Position numbers and translations under genes: made by a program | Assembly: GCA_022508535.1 (NCBI GenBank) | Contig: JAFLUZ010000006.1 | Span: forward strand, 35,857-99,856 | Source of the DNA: Erysipelotrichales bacterium | GTDB lineage: Bacteria > Bacillota_I > Bacilli_A > RFN20 > CAG-826 | Length of the DNA stretch: 64,000 bases | Reading direction: 5' to 3' | Part shown: piece by piece, positions 23,023 to 33,090 of the stretch | Numbering within the stretch: position 1 is the stretch's first letter | Layout: each line of letters opens with the position of its first letter | The notes under the pieces: model-generated | Database searches by the model: none | The model's input: the letters and a program-made list of their open reading frames with translations, nothing else | Told to the model about the DNA's origin: nothing

Positions 23023-26000
23023 TTAAATATTAAAGAATGAGAATAAATCCATTTGGTTTGTTTCGGCTAGGCCCTCTAAAGAACCTAATTCTTGTAATTT
23101 TGCAACATGGGTTTGAGATAATCTACTTCTTTGTAATAAATCTTCTTTTGATAAGAATTTTCCATCTTTTCTAGCTTCAATTACTGAATCCCCTGCCGCA
23201 TCACCCAAGCCATCAATTGCCACAAAAGGTGGAATCAATAATTTATTTTCATAGTCAACTACGAATTTAGTTGAATCTGATTTATAGAGATCTATTTTAG
23301 CAAATTTATATCCACGTTCTGCCATTTCTAAGCATATAGTCAAAGTTTTTATAATTTCAGTTTCTTTTGCTGATGCATCAAAACCTTTTGCTTTAAGCTC
23401 TTCTAATCTTCGTATAATTTCTTTTTCGCCACTAAGCATTGTTTCTAATTCGAATTGCTTACAGCGGACAGATAAGTATACCGCATAATAATCTAATGGA
23501 CGATGTACTTTGAACCATCCAACACGAATAGCCATCATAACATAGGCAGTCGCGTGAGCTTTTGGGAACATGTACTCAATCTTATTACATGAATCAATAT
23601 AATATTGTGGAATATTATTATCATGCATGATTTGCTCATATTCTGGTTTAACTTTTCTACCTTTACGAACATCTTCCATAATCTTGAAAGCTGTTAATGG
23701 TTCAACACCATGCGCGGATAAATAAGTCATAATATCATCACGACATCCAATAACTTCTCGTAAAGTACACGTACCATTCCTAATTAATTCTTGAGCATTT
23801 CCAGCCCAAACACCAGTACCATGTGATAAACCAGAAAGAATTAATAAGTCAGAGAACAATTTAGGAGATGTTTCTTTTAACATATCACGGCCTAAATTAG
23901 TACCGAATTCTGGAATACCTAGAGCACCTGTTGATTCATTCAAATAGTTTGAGTGACAATGAAGCGCCTCTCGACTTGAAAAAATAGAAAGTGTTTCAGG
24001 ATCATTTAATGGAATCTTTTTAACATCAATTCCCGTATTATCAGACATCATTTTTAACGCCATTGGATCGACGTGACCAAGTAAATCAAGTTTTAAAATG
24101 TTATCATGAATTGCATGGAAATCGAAGTGAGTAGTTCTCCACTCTGCTTCTTTATCATCAGCAGGATATTGAATAGGTGTAAAATCATTAACTTCATATC
24201 CCGTAGGAATAACAACAATTCCACCAGGATGTTGGCCTGTTGTTCTTTTAACACCAGTACAGCCTGCCGCAAGATACTCAATTTGAGCTTTATTAACTTT
24301 GTCTAGGTCTCTTCCAATTTTAGGACCAATTCTTTCAAAATATCCTTTCGCATAACCATAAGCATTCTTTTCTGCTACAGTTTCAATTGTGCCTGCTTTA
24401 TAAACATTATCTGGTCCTAATAAATCTTTCGTATATAAGAATGCTCTACCTTGATAATCACCTGGGAAGTTCAAGTCAATATCAGGAACCTTATCTGCGT
24501 TAAACCCTAAGAATGTCGCAAATGGAATGTTTTGTCCATCATGAATCATTCTTGTTCCGCAAATTGGGCAATCTTTGTCTGGCAAATCAAAACCAGATGA
24601 CACTTTAGGAATACCTTCAAATTCACTATGTTTACAATGTGGGCAAACGTAATGAGGAGGTAATGGATTAACTTCAGTAATCTTTGCCATGGTTGCGACA
24701 AATGAAGAACCAACAGATCCACGAGAACCAACCATATATCCATCTTCATTAGATTTTTTTATAATTTTATGAGCAATATAATAAATAACAGAATATCCGT
24801 TATTAATAATACCATCTAACTCTTTTTCTAAGCGTTCTTTAACAATAGTAGGTAGAGTTTCACCATACGTTTCATGTGCTGTGTTATAACATAATTCACG
24901 TAGTAAATTTTCACAGTTTTCAATAGTAGGTGTATATAATTTATCCTTTAAAGGTTTAACAGATTCAATGACATCTGCAATTAAATTAGTATTTTTAACA
25001 ACAATTTCATATGCCCTTTCTTTTCCTAAATATTCAAATGCTTCAAGCATTTCTTTAGTTGAGCGATAATGTTGATCTGGGTTTTCAAAATAATCCATAT
25101 CTTCTCTTGAATAAGGCATTAATGGGTGATTTGCATTACCAATTGCTTTTGCACTTATAAATACATCGCGATAAATCTTATCAGAAGGGTTTAAATAGTG
25201 CACATCTCCTGTTGCAACAACTAGTTTATGCTCTTCATCAGCAGCTTCAATAATATCTTTAACTAATTGATGAACAAATTCGAAATCTTCAAAATCCCCC
25301 ATGTTTACCAAATATGAATAGTTAGAATCAGGTTGAACTTCAATATAGTCATAGAAAGATACGACTTTTTTCAATACATCTTTAGTGCGAGTTCTTGCTG
25401 TATCAAATACTTCTCCATTAAAACAAGCACTACCAAGTAGTAAGTGTTCACGTAATTGAATTAATAAGCTTCGTGGAACTTTAGGAACGTTGGCAAAATA
25501 TTTAATATGCGATTCAGATACTAATTTAAATAAGTTTTTAATACCCACACTATCTTGTGCTAGTGCCACTACATGATATGGTCTTAAATGTTTATAATGT
25601 TCTTCTTTTAATTTTAAATCTCCTAAATCAGCGTGAGTTAAATGTGGATTATCTTTAGTTAAGACCGCAATCATCGCTTGCCAAACATCATTTAAAACTT
25701 CTGCGTCATAATCAGCGCGGTGTGCTTCGTCCTCATCATATACAACATCCATATTGCGGCACAAAGCACCTAAACTATGTTTCTTTGATTCTGGGAAAAT
25801 ATAGCGAGCAAGAGCTAAAGTATCTATAACAGGATTTGGAACAATCTCTTCTCCAACTTTTTTACATGCTTCATTTAAAAATCCAACATCAAAGTCTGCA
25901 TTATGTGATACTAATATTGCATCGCCAATAAATTTTTTCATTTTATGAACAGCATCAACCAACGTGTTTTGACCAACTAACATACTGTCAGTAATTCCAG

Positions 26001-27396
26001 TAATTTGTGTGATCTTTTTTGGTATTGGACGATTTATTTGCACGAATAAATCAATTCTTTCTCTAACCATCCCTTGTGAGAATTTAACTGCACCAAATTC
26101 AATAATATCATCATATCTTGCTGATAAACCTGTTGTTTCAAAGTCGAATACAACATATTCTGCCGTAGCAAGTTCGCGATTAATTGGATTTTTTATTGCA
26201 TTTACTACATCATCAACAACATATAATTCTGAACCATAAAGAATTTTAATATTATTATCTTTGCCTGCTTTTTGTGCAGCTGGGAAAGCTTGAACTACTC
26301 CATGATCAGTAACCGCTAAAGCTTTATGGCCCATTTGCGCAGCAAGACGTGCATAATCTTCAATATTAGTCACGCCATCCATCGTGGACATTTTGGTATG
26401 TAGGTGTAGTTCAACACGTTTATTTTCTTCTTCATCAAGTCTTAATTCATCAGGTGGAAGAATGTCAATAAATCTTGCCATAACTACTAATTCTTTGGAA
26501 AATTGGTCATACGCCGCATTACCACGTATTCTTACATTCATGCCAATTTTGATACTATGAAGTTTCTCTGGTGTAAAATATTTTCCACCTTCGAATGCTT
26601 TGACGTGAATAGCATCTCCTCTTTGATCTGCTACACCATACACTACAATAAGTTTTCCTTTTCTAGTTGATGTTTCAGAGCAACTAAAAATTTTCGCGTC
26701 AAAATCAACATTTTCTGAATTAGTGTCAATGGCGCCTATTCTTATATGCTTAAATGTTCCACTATTAAAACCATTTTTCTTATCATCATATGGCACATAT
26801 TCTTCAATAGCGTGTTCTGCTGCTTCATATTGTTCAACTTTTCTTTGCTCTTGATAATTTTGAAAATATTCTTCTTCATCAAAATCATCATATTCTTCAT
26901 CTTCAATATTATCTTCAACAAGCTCAATTATATCTTCCGAAACATTTTGCTTTTCCTTTTTTTGTACAATAATTTCAAAGTCATAATTTATTTGTTTAAG
27001 TAACTCTATAAATCCAGCTAATTCGTTTTTAATTTTATTATCATCATCGACATCAAGAAAAATCTTATTGGCCTCAAAATGATAATCTTCTAAAAAAGCA
27101 ACATTCGTATTATCATAATACCACTCACTTAATAAACGATAGACATCTTCTTCATTAGGGGCAATATTATAGTGATAATTTATTTCATACTTATAATCTT
27201 TAATTGTGCTTATAGCGCCTAGAAAAGTCTTAAGTAGATCATATCTCCATGGAATATCTTTTCTGATTTCCATTAACAAAACTTTTTCTAAACGTCTTAA
27301 AGGATCCCATTGACATACATCAAAAGCCATATCAAAGTCTTCAACATTTTCAACATTTAGTTTTTTTAAGAATCTTTCAAATACACTTCGATCCAT
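23023..27396 (-). CDS. polC: DNA polymerase III alpha subunit, PolC type
   Basis: The replicative polymerase of Gram-positive bacteria, 1457 residues against about 1440 usual. In order: an N-terminal domain with an acidic linker (about 140-185), an OB fold (about 215-310), the PHP domain (VELHLHTKMS at about 327), and an inserted DEDDh proofreading exonuclease (FDFETTG at about 416, HNADFDVGFL later). Then follow a Cys4 zinc site (CPHCKH at about 918 and CPICG) and the polymerase core with PDIDLNFPG at about 969 and TGQHPGGIVVIP. AGGTGA precedes ATG 27396. It closes the uppS-cdsA-dxr-rseP cluster; proS, usual between rseP and polC in Bacillus, is absent. Confidence 0.98.
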   Translation of the reverse strand: MDRSVFERFLKKLNVENVEDFDMAFDVCQWDPLRRLEKVLLMEIRKDIPWRYDLLKTFLGAISTIKDYKYEINYHYNIAPNEEDVYRLLSEWYYDNTNVAFLEDYHFEANKIFLDVDDDNKIKNELAGFIELLKQINYDFEIIVQKKEKQNVSEDIIELVEDNIEDEEYDDFDEEEYFQNYQEQRKVEQYEAAEHAIEEYVPYDDKKNGFNSGTFKHIRIGAIDTNSENVDFDAKIFSCSETSTRKGKLIVVYGVADQRGDAIHVKAFEGGKYFTPEKLHSIKIGMNVRIRGNAAYDQFSKELVVMARFIDILPPDELRLDEEENKRVELHLHTKMSTMDGVTNIEDYARLAAQMGHKALAVTDHGVVQAFPAAQKAGKDNNIKILYGSELYVVDDVVNAIKNPINRELATAEYVVFDFETTGLSARYDDIIEFGAVKFSQGMVRERIDLFVQINRPIPKKITQITGITDSMLVGQNTLVDAVHKMKKFIGDAILVSHNADFDVGFLNEACKKVGEEIVPNPVIDTLALARYIFPESKKHSLGALCRNMDVVYDEDEAHRADYDAEVLNDVWQAMIAVLTKDNPHLTHADLGDLKLKEEHYKHLRPYHVVALAQDSVGIKNLFKLVSESHIKYFANVPKVPRSLLIQLREHLLLGSACFNGEVFDTARTRTKDVLKKVVSFYDYIEVQPDSNYSYLVNMGDFEDFEFVHQLVKDIIEAADEEHKLVVATGDVHYLNPSDKIYRDVFISAKAIGNANHPLMPYSREDMDYFENPDQHYRSTKEMLEAFEYLGKERAYEIVVKNTNLIADVIESVKPLKDKLYTPTIENCENLLRELCYNTAHETYGETLPTIVKERLEKELDGIINNGYSVIYYIAHKIIKKSNEDGYMVGSRGSVGSSFVATMAKITEVNPLPPHYVCPHCKHSEFEGIPKVSSGFDLPDKDCPICGTRMIHDGQNIPFATFLGFNADKVPDIDLNFPGDYQGRAFLYTKDLLGPDNVYKAGTIETVAEKNAYGYAKGYFERIGPKIGRDLDKVNKAQIEYLAAGCTGVKRTTGQHPGGIVVIPTGYEVNDFTPIQYPADDKEAEWRTTHFDFHAIHDNILKLDLLGHVDPMALKMMSDNTGIDVKKIPLNDPETLSIFSSREALHCHSNYLNESTGALGIPEFGTNLGRDMLKETSPKLFSDLLILSGLSHGTGVWAGNAQELIRNGTCTLREVIGCRDDIMTYLSAHGVEPLTAFKIMEDVRKGRKVKPEYEQIMHDNNIPQYYIDSCNKIEYMFPKAHATAYVMMAIRVGWFKVHRPLDYYAVYLSVRCKQFELETMLSGEKEIIRRLEELKAKGFDASAKETEIIKTLTICLEMAERGYKFAKIDLYKSDSTKFVVDYENKLLIPPFVAIDGLGDAAGDSVIEARKDGKFLSKEDLLQRSRLSQTHVAKLQELGSLEGLAETNQMDLFSFFNI

Positions 27397-27415
27397 GTTA
27401 CTTCACCTAGCCTAA

Positions 27416-28564
27416 TTAAAACAGTCCAATTATATCTCGGCCAGTAACAAATATCATCAAACCAAAGAGTAAAATCATACCAATTGCAGAAACAATATTT
27501 TTAACTTTTTCTGGTACTTCTTTCTTAGTTATACCCTCAATTGCAACAACTAAAAGATGCCATCCATCTAAACCAGGGAAAGGTAGTAAATTAAATATAG
27601 CTAAATTTACAGAGATAGTAGCCCATAAGAAAATATACATTCCAAAATTATAATTTTCTAAAACCATACTTGATGTAGATAAAATTGCAACTGGACCACC
27701 TATTTGATCCCAGTTTTTACCGATAAATAATCCACCAAGAGTTTTAGCAATCAATACTGTACTTTCTCCAAAATCCGATGCAGTTGTAGACATTACTTTG
27801 CCAAAACTTCCTAGACGCGCAAAATATCTACTAACACCAATAGTTTCCCAGGCTAATTCTCCATCTCTCATAACTGGCTTTAATGTAAGACTTTCTACTT
27901 TTGGATTAGAACCTGATGCATCTTTAGAATAAGTAAAGGTAAGAATCATTACATCGTCTGTAGTTTTAGGCATAGTATCTGCTGTATAGGTTAAACCATA
28001 CTCACTTGCCCATAAATCATTAACATCTTTTATGTCGCCTTTCTTTAAAGCAGAACATGCATTTGCCCCATCTATAGTGCATTCTTTCTCTAATTTAATT
28101 ATGTAATCGCCAGTTTCAATACTAGTCTTATTAGCAATGTTTGAATCCGCAGCAATAGTTATTTGATTCGTATTTGTGGCTTGTGGGAAAAATGCGTTAT
28201 TTACAAAAAATAATAAAAATCCAAGAAGAAAGTTTAAAGTAATACCTGCGACCATAATAATCGCACGCTTCCATTTTTTAATACCTAATAAACTTCTTTC
28301 TTGTGGTATAGAGTTATCTTCAACTTCCATACCTTCACCAAACATTGAGACATATCCACCTAATGGGATAGCACGTAATGAATATGTTGTCTCACCTTTT
28401 TTCTTTTTGAAAAGTTGAGGGCCAAATCCAATAGAAAACTCATTTACGTAAACATTAAAAAGTTTTGCCATGGAAAAATGGCCAAGTTCATGAATGGTAA
28501 TTAATAAGCCAATACTTACAATAAAAAGTAAAATTGACCAAATGCTAATTGACGCTAATATCAT
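27416..28564 (-). CDS. rseP: Site-2 intramembrane metalloprotease RseP/RasP
   Basis: A 382-residue S2P-family protease that cuts membrane-anchored anti-sigma factors and signal-peptide remnants. The zinc motif HELGH is in the first helix (about residue 26), followed by a membrane strand region. An enlarged PDZ region lies at about 125-240, and the second catalytic motif NLLPFPGLDGWHLL is near the C-terminus, supplying the metal Asp. Four transmembrane helices are visible. Its start overlaps the dxr stop by four bases (ATGA). The ECF sigma/serpin pair elsewhere in this window could be a substrate system, which is speculative. Confidence 0.95.
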   Translation of the reverse strand: MILASISIWSILLFIVSIGLLITIHELGHFSMAKLFNVYVNEFSIGFGPQLFKKKKGETTYSLRAIPLGGYVSMFGEGMEVEDNSIPQERSLLGIKKWKRAIIMVAGITLNFLLGFLLFFVNNAFFPQATNTNQITIAADSNIANKTSIETGDYIIKLEKECTIDGANACSALKKGDIKDVNDLWASEYGLTYTADTMPKTTDDVMILTFTYSKDASGSNPKVESLTLKPVMRDGELAWETIGVSRYFARLGSFGKVMSTTASDFGESTVLIAKTLGGLFIGKNWDQIGGPVAILSTSSMVLENYNFGMYIFLWATISVNLAIFNLLPFPGLDGWHLLVVAIEGITKKEVPEKVKNIVSAIGMILLFGLMIFVTGRDIIGLF

Positions 28565-29712
28565 AATTTATTCTCCTTTATAATTTTATTAACTTCTTGT
28601 CTAGCCCACTTATCGGAAGAGACAAGATCACTTACAGTTGGATTTTGAATTACTTTATGACTATTCATAACTAATTCAATTATTTTTTCAATGCTTAAAA
28701 ACTTAATTTCTTTTCTTAAGAAAGCATACACTGCTTCTTCATTTGCAGCGTTAAGTACTGCTGGCATTGTGCCACCTATTGTCATTGCTTTTTTTGCATA
28801 TCCAACACACGGGTATCTATCACTATCGAACTTTCTAAAATGGAATGTTCCAAATTCTTCAAGTGGCAAACTTGCAAAGTCATTTTTTATTCTTTTATTT
28901 CTAAACAAAGCATGGCTAATTGGAATTCGCATATCGGCAGGTCCAATATCAGCTAAATATGAACCATCTTCAAACTCAATTAAAGAGTGGATTTTGGATT
29001 CATCATGTAGTAATACATCAATCTTGTCAATTGGGAAGTCAAACAAATGATATGCTTCTATAATTTCAAAGCCTTTATTCATCATAGTTGCACAATCAAT
29101 AGTGATTTTTTGTCCCATATTCCATGATGGATGTTTTAAAGCATCTTCTACTGTAACATTTTCTAATTCTTCTCGTTTTAAATCTCTAAAACTTCCACCT
29201 GATGCAGTTAAAACCAATCGCTTAACTTTCTTATTTCCTTTTAGGCATTTAGCAAGCGCAACGTGTTCACTATCAATAGGATACAATTTAGTATTAGTCT
29301 TTTTTAGTAATTGGTTTACTAAATCTCCTCCAACAACTAATGATTCTTTATTAGCAAGCGCTATATCTCTTTTATTTTCTAAAGCGCAAATTGTTGGTAA
29401 GAACCCTACAAAACCAACTAATGCATTAACAACTAAATCACATTCAACATTTTTAATTAACTCTAGTAATCCATCATCACCGAAAGAAAAGTGAATATGA
29501 GGATACTTCTTTTCTAATATTTCTTTATCTTTTTCATTTTTTACAACTACAAAAGATACTGTTTTGAATTCTTTTAAAATATCATCAACACAATTAATGC
29601 GATTCCCAACAGAAAAACCACGTAGTTCAAATTTACGTCTATGTCTTTTAATAATATCAAGTGTTTGAGATCCAATTGATCCAGAAATACCAAGTACAAT
29701 TAAACGTGTCAT
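28561..29712 (-). CDS. dxr: 1-deoxy-D-xylulose 5-phosphate reductoisomerase
   Basis: The second enzyme of the MEP isoprenoid pathway, converting DXP to MEP with NADPH and a divalent metal. The 383-residue length is normal. It starts with the nucleotide loop LGISGSIGSQTLDII. The metal/substrate site is PIDSEHVALAKCL (Asp and Glu ligands), followed by TASGGSFRD and the flexible lid HPSWNMGQKI. It lies between cdsA and rseP as in Bacillus, with one base between the cdsA stop and its ATG region. It supplies precursors for UppS in the same operon. Confidence 0.97.
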   Translation of the reverse strand: MTRLIVLGISGSIGSQTLDIIKRHRRKFELRGFSVGNRINCVDDILKEFKTVSFVVVKNEKDKEILEKKYPHIHFSFGDDGLLELIKNVECDLVVNALVGFVGFLPTICALENKRDIALANKESLVVGGDLVNQLLKKTNTKLYPIDSEHVALAKCLKGNKKVKRLVLTASGGSFRDLKREELENVTVEDALKHPSWNMGQKITIDCATMMNKGFEIIEAYHLFDFPIDKIDVLLHDESKIHSLIEFEDGSYLADIGPADMRIPISHALFRNKRIKNDFASLPLEEFGTFHFRKFDSDRYPCVGYAKKAMTIGGTMPAVLNAANEEAVYAFLRKEIKFLSIEKIIELVMNSHKVIQNPTVSDLVSSDKWARQEVNKIIKENKL

Positions 29713-29713
29713 A

Positions 29714-30679
29714 CTATGCTAAAAGGCTCCATTCGTTTCCCATAAATATTATGATAATTGCAACAATTAAAGAAGTTACTAAAAGAGAATCTATTCTATC
29801 TAAAACTCCTCCATGTCCTTTTAATATAGTGCCAAAATCTTTGATTCCATAATTTCTCTTAATTGATGAGAATATAAAATCACCTAAATTTGCAGTTAAT
29901 GGCATAACAAGCGATAAAATTATAATGTAATAGAAATGATCAACATCTAAGAATGGTAACATTGGATATCCATTTTTAGCTAAGATAAAAGCAAAAAGGA
30001 AACTTAAAACTGCAGATGTAAATACTCCTCCAACAAAACCTTCCCAAGTCTTTTTCGGAGAAATACGCGCATTCATCTTATTTCTTCCAAATAAGAGACC
30101 AAAGAAATACGCTCCTGCATCCGATAAGAATGTTCCCAATATAACATAAATTAATAAAGTTGAATTTTTAATATCTAATAATGTTTCATTACTATATTTG
30201 TATGATGGGAAAAATCTTAAAAATAAAACCGATTGTATTGATAAACCGATAAATACCATCATTGTACATAAATAAGTAGCATCGGAAACATTAAATTTTT
30301 CTTGATTTAACGTCATAAAAAACAGTGTTAAGAATCCGACAGCAATACCAATAATAGACATATTTATAGTACTAAAGCCTTGTGCAAATGACCAATTTTC
30401 AATTTTCCACCCATAGGCATTTAAATTATTTTTTATAAAAATCCAATAAATGAACGAGTAAGTTAATATATGCATGAAAATATGTAAGAACAAATTGTAT
30501 GATTTATTCTTAGGTGCATTGATAAATTCGTGGCAAGCAAAAAATGAGGCCACTAGAGAAAGTGAAGCAAAAAACCAATTGCCAAAAAGTACACAAGGTG
30601 CACAAATAGCAATTAAAATGACTGCAGTAATAATGCGTTCTCCCATCGACTTTTTTGTATCATCACTTAATTTATTCAT
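29714..30679 (-). CDS. cdsA: Phosphatidate cytidylyltransferase
   Basis: Makes CDP-diacylglycerol from CTP and phosphatidic acid in the membrane. The protein is 321 residues with about eight helices. The family signature is near the C-terminus: SPKKTWEGFVGG and, further on, FGTILKGHGGVLDRIDSL, with SDAGAYFFG before them carrying the metal-binding Asp. GGAGG precedes ATG 30679, which overlaps the uppS gene by eight bases. It is slightly longer than the 270-residue Bacillus enzyme because of a longer N-terminal membrane part. Confidence 0.95.
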   Translation of the reverse strand: MNKLSDDTKKSMGERIITAVILIAICAPCVLFGNWFFASLSLVASFFACHEFINAPKNKSYNLFLHIFMHILTYSFIYWIFIKNNLNAYGWKIENWSFAQGFSTINMSIIGIAVGFLTLFFMTLNQEKFNVSDATYLCTMMVFIGLSIQSVLFLRFFPSYKYSNETLLDIKNSTLLIYVILGTFLSDAGAYFFGLLFGRNKMNARISPKKTWEGFVGGVFTSAVLSFLFAFILAKNGYPMLPFLDVDHFYYIIILSLVMPLTANLGDFIFSSIKRNYGIKDFGTILKGHGGVLDRIDSLLVTSLIVAIIIIFMGNEWSLLA

Positions 30680-31403
30680 TTTTTAAGCCTCCGAACCTGC
30701 GGTTACGACCTTCATAAATCTCTAGACACTTAATTAATTCTTTTTTTGTAAAACTAGGCCATGGTGTATGCGGGAATATCATTTCAGCATATGCAAGTTC
30801 CCAAAGCATATAATTTGAAATTCTTTGTTCGCCAGATGTTCTAACCATCAAATCTACTGGTGGTAATCCACTACACATCATATAACTTTCAAAAGTTGAT
30901 TCATCTATTTTGTCTAAATCAAATTTATTATTTTTTACATCACTAGCTATTTTTTTAGCAGCGCGTACAATTTCATCTTTACCACCATAGTTAAGACAAA
31001 TATTAAACACACGCTTTGTTAGGTGTTCTGTTAAATCCATAGATTTTCTAATTGTATCTTGAGTGTGTTTAGGTAATTTATTTATATCACCCATTAAATG
31101 CACTCTAATACCGCGTTCAATTAATTCGGCAATATTATCATTAAAGAAATCATCAAGATAATTAAAGAGATGATCAATTTCATCTTGAGGTCTTTTCCAG
31201 TTCTCTGTAGAAAAAGCATATAGGCTTACACAATAAATACCTAAGTCATCGCAAGCACGTAAAATTTCAATGACCCTTTTACATCCTTCTTTATGACCTA
31301 GATGACGAGGCAAAAGTCTTTTTTTCGCCCATCTACCATTACCATCCATAATAAAAGCAATATGATCTAATTTCTTTGTTAATTTAAATTCTTCTTTGCT
31401 CAT
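30672..31403 (-). CDS. uppS: Undecaprenyl diphosphate synthase
   Basis: The cis-prenyltransferase that builds the C55 lipid carrier for cell-wall synthesis. The 243-residue length is normal. Motifs are HIAFIMDGNGRWAKKR with the catalytic Asp, HKEGCKRV, YAFSTENWKRP, and the C-terminal RTSGEQRISNYMLWELAYAE. ATG 31403 is chosen with GGTGG upstream; a GTG three codons earlier is possible but overlaps that site. It heads the uppS-cdsA-dxr-rseP-polC operon. Confidence 0.97.
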   Translation of the reverse strand: MSKEEFKLTKKLDHIAFIMDGNGRWAKKRLLPRHLGHKEGCKRVIEILRACDDLGIYCVSLYAFSTENWKRPQDEIDHLFNYLDDFFNDNIAELIERGIRVHLMGDINKLPKHTQDTIRKSMDLTEHLTKRVFNICLNYGGKDEIVRAAKKIASDVKNNKFDLDKIDESTFESYMMCSGLPPVDLMVRTSGEQRISNYMLWELAYAEMIFPHTPWPSFTKKELIKCLEIYEGRNRRFGGLKNE

Positions 31404-31531
31404 ATTTGCCACCAGCCTAACATATTTATATTATACATTTAATGTATTAATATAAATAGTGAAAATTTTAAAAGTTTTAGTAGTGCGCACATTAAAGCAT
31501 TCACAACTTTGCATTCAATACTATCTATTAT

Positions 31532-31558
31532 AAAAAAAGAAACCAAATTTCGGTTTCT
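31532..31558 (-). terminator. Terminator of the TM2-domain gene
   Basis: Perfect 7-bp stem AGAAACC/GGTTTCT with a 7-base loop, followed on the minus strand by seven T. It insulates the TM2 gene from uppS. Confidence 0.85.
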
Positions 31559-31586
31559 CATTTTTATGTACTTTATTTTTACTCTC

Positions 31587-32375
31587 TTATTTGTTAAATT
31601 CCATTATATCTAAATATGATTTAAATTTATCATATTGCTCTTCTTCATAAATTTCCAAACTAATAATAGGGTATTTTTTGTCGTCAATTTTTAAAATGAC
31701 AGTTCCTTTTTCAAATACTATTTCAGTCGAAGAGGAAGTCCTTCCACTTCCAAATCCTACTCCACCTCTTGAATGGCCAAGCAGATTTGCAGATCCAACA
31801 GACGATGAAGAAGTATGTGCATTTTCCTTTTTCTTACAATCGCAACCAATTAATTTTGAGAACGGGAAATCTGGTGTTTCAATAACGTTAAATCGCTCGT
31901 CAAACATAATTAATTTGAACGTTTTATTTTCGTCGTTACTGAAAAAATATGTATTAAACACTATGCTGTCATACGAATTGTGCACTTTAACAAACTTTTC
32001 TCTTATATTAGACTGAATAAAAAGCGGCAATCTCATTCTTTTGCTCCGTCTACATAGGAATTTATTAGTCGACATTTTCAAAGTAAATGTATTATTTGAT
32101 TTAGCCGATTCAATCAAATTTTCTAGTGTCCTTACTTTATTATCGTATTCTTCAATATCTTTTAAAACTTCTTCAGGAATTTCTTTTTCTTCTGATTGTG
32201 ATAGTTTAATCTCGCTAAAGTCCACTTCTTTATATGCCATAAAAACATCCATAATCCATCCGATTCCAAAAAGTCCTAGAGTAAACAAATACAGAATGCC
32301 TAAAACATATTGCTTTTTGTGGAATCTATATATTCCTAAAAAACCAAATAAAATTGTCAAAACAAAAATAGCCAT
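31587..32375 (-). CDS. TM2-domain membrane protein behind a poly-G promoter
   Basis: A 262-residue protein. Residues 1-50 form a TM2 domain with two helices and the linker FHKKQYVLG between them. Residues about 60-100 look coiled. Residues about 105-180 form a beta-rich domain, followed by a Ser/Gly-rich loop (about 190-220). The C-terminal beta-alpha segment (GTVILKIDDKKYPIISLEIY) resembles short PH-like modules. The function is unknown. It is inserted between frr and uppS, which are adjacent in Bacillus, and it has its own promoter and terminator. The promoter spacer is a run of 11 G, which predicts switching of expression. Confidence 0.8.
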   Translation of the reverse strand: MAIFVLTILFGFLGIYRFHKKQYVLGILYLFTLGLFGIGWIMDVFMAYKEVDFSEIKLSQSEEKEIPEEVLKDIEEYDNKVRTLENLIESAKSNNTFTLKMSTNKFLCRRSKRMRLPLFIQSNIREKFVKVHNSYDSIVFNTYFFSNDENKTFKLIMFDERFNVIETPDFPFSKLIGCDCKKKENAHTSSSSVGSANLLGHSRGGVGFGSGRTSSSTEIVFEKGTVILKIDDKKYPIISLEIYEEEQYDKFKSYLDIMEFNK

Positions 32376-32406
32376 AAAAATTCTCCTTTTAAATTAATAC
32401 ATTAAA

Positions 32407-32438
32407 ATTATACCCCCCCCCCCGCATATTTTTGTCAA
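32407..32438 (-). promoter_or_regulatory. Promoter with 11-G spacer tract (candidate phase-variable switch)
   Basis: On the minus strand, -35 TTGACA (32433-32438) and -10 TATAAT (32407-32412) are both consensus but are 20 bases apart. Eleven of those bases are an unbroken G run (C at 32413-32423) directly against the -10. AAGGAGAA and ATG 32375 follow. A spacing of 20 should be weak; loss of two or three G would give 17-18. Confidence 0.75.
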
Positions 32439-32507
32439 CAATGAATTGCTATTAATAAAGTAGATGGTCTGCTGCTTGTTATGGATACAAAACAATCATA
32501 TTTGTAT

Positions 32508-32533
32508 AAAAAAAGTCAGCACATTGGCTGACT
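32508..32533 (-). terminator. Terminator after frr
   Basis: Stem AGTCAGC/GCTGACT with a 6-base loop and seven T on the minus strand, starting four bases after the frr stop. Confidence 0.88.
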
Positions 32534-32536
32534 TAA

Positions 32537-33088
32537 TTAGATTTCCATGATTTCTTTTTCTTTTTTTGCAACCGATGCATCAATTGCCTTTACCGCATCA
32601 TCAGTTTCTTTTTGAATATCATTTTCTAAAGATTTTGCAACATCTTCAGGCAAATCCTTATCCTTTTTAACTTTATCCATAAAGTCACGGCGAACATTTC
32701 TTACTGCAACTTTAGCTTCTTCGCCATATTTTTTTGCAGTTTTAACTAAATCACGTCTTCTATCCTCTGTTAATGTTGGGAATACTAAACGGATAGAGTC
32801 TCCATCGTTAATTGGGTTAACACCTAAATTTGCTTCGTTAATTGCAGTGATTATTGCTTTTAAATCATTACGATCAAATGGTTTAATTACTAAGACATTT
32901 GCTTGTAAATTTGTAATAGACGCAATATAAGTAACAGGAGTTTTCTCTCCATAATAATCTGCTTTAACATCTGCAATTGTTGCTGCAGAAACTCTTCCAG
33001 CGCGTAGAGTGCTAAGTGCTTTTTCAAAGTTTTCATGTGCCGCAGCCATTTTTTCTGCGCATTCTAATATTAATTCATCTTGTTCCAT
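32537..33088 (-). CDS. frr: Ribosome recycling factor
   Basis: Splits post-termination ribosomes together with EF-G. The 183-residue length is normal. It has the three-helix domain I with the conserved KALSTLRAGRVSAA start and the LTEDRRRDLVKTAKKYGEEA helix, and a beta domain II (KTPVTYIASITNLQANVLVI). GGAG precedes ATG 33088. It is the last gene of the rpsB-tsf-pyrH-frr operon and is followed by a strong terminator. Confidence 0.97.
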   Translation of the reverse strand: MEQDELILECAEKMAAAHENFEKALSTLRAGRVSAATIADVKADYYGEKTPVTYIASITNLQANVLVIKPFDRNDLKAIITAINEANLGVNPINDGDSIRLVFPTLTEDRRRDLVKTAKKYGEEAKVAVRNVRRDFMDKVKKDKDLPEDVAKSLENDIQKETDDAVKAIDASVAKKEKEIMEI

Positions 33089-33090
33089 AT

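Noticed and set aside
32413..32423. Poly-C run as a sequencing artefact only
   Set aside because: Length miscalls are possible, but both runs in the window sit precisely between consensus -35 and -10 elements, so the element itself is real even if the count is uncertain.
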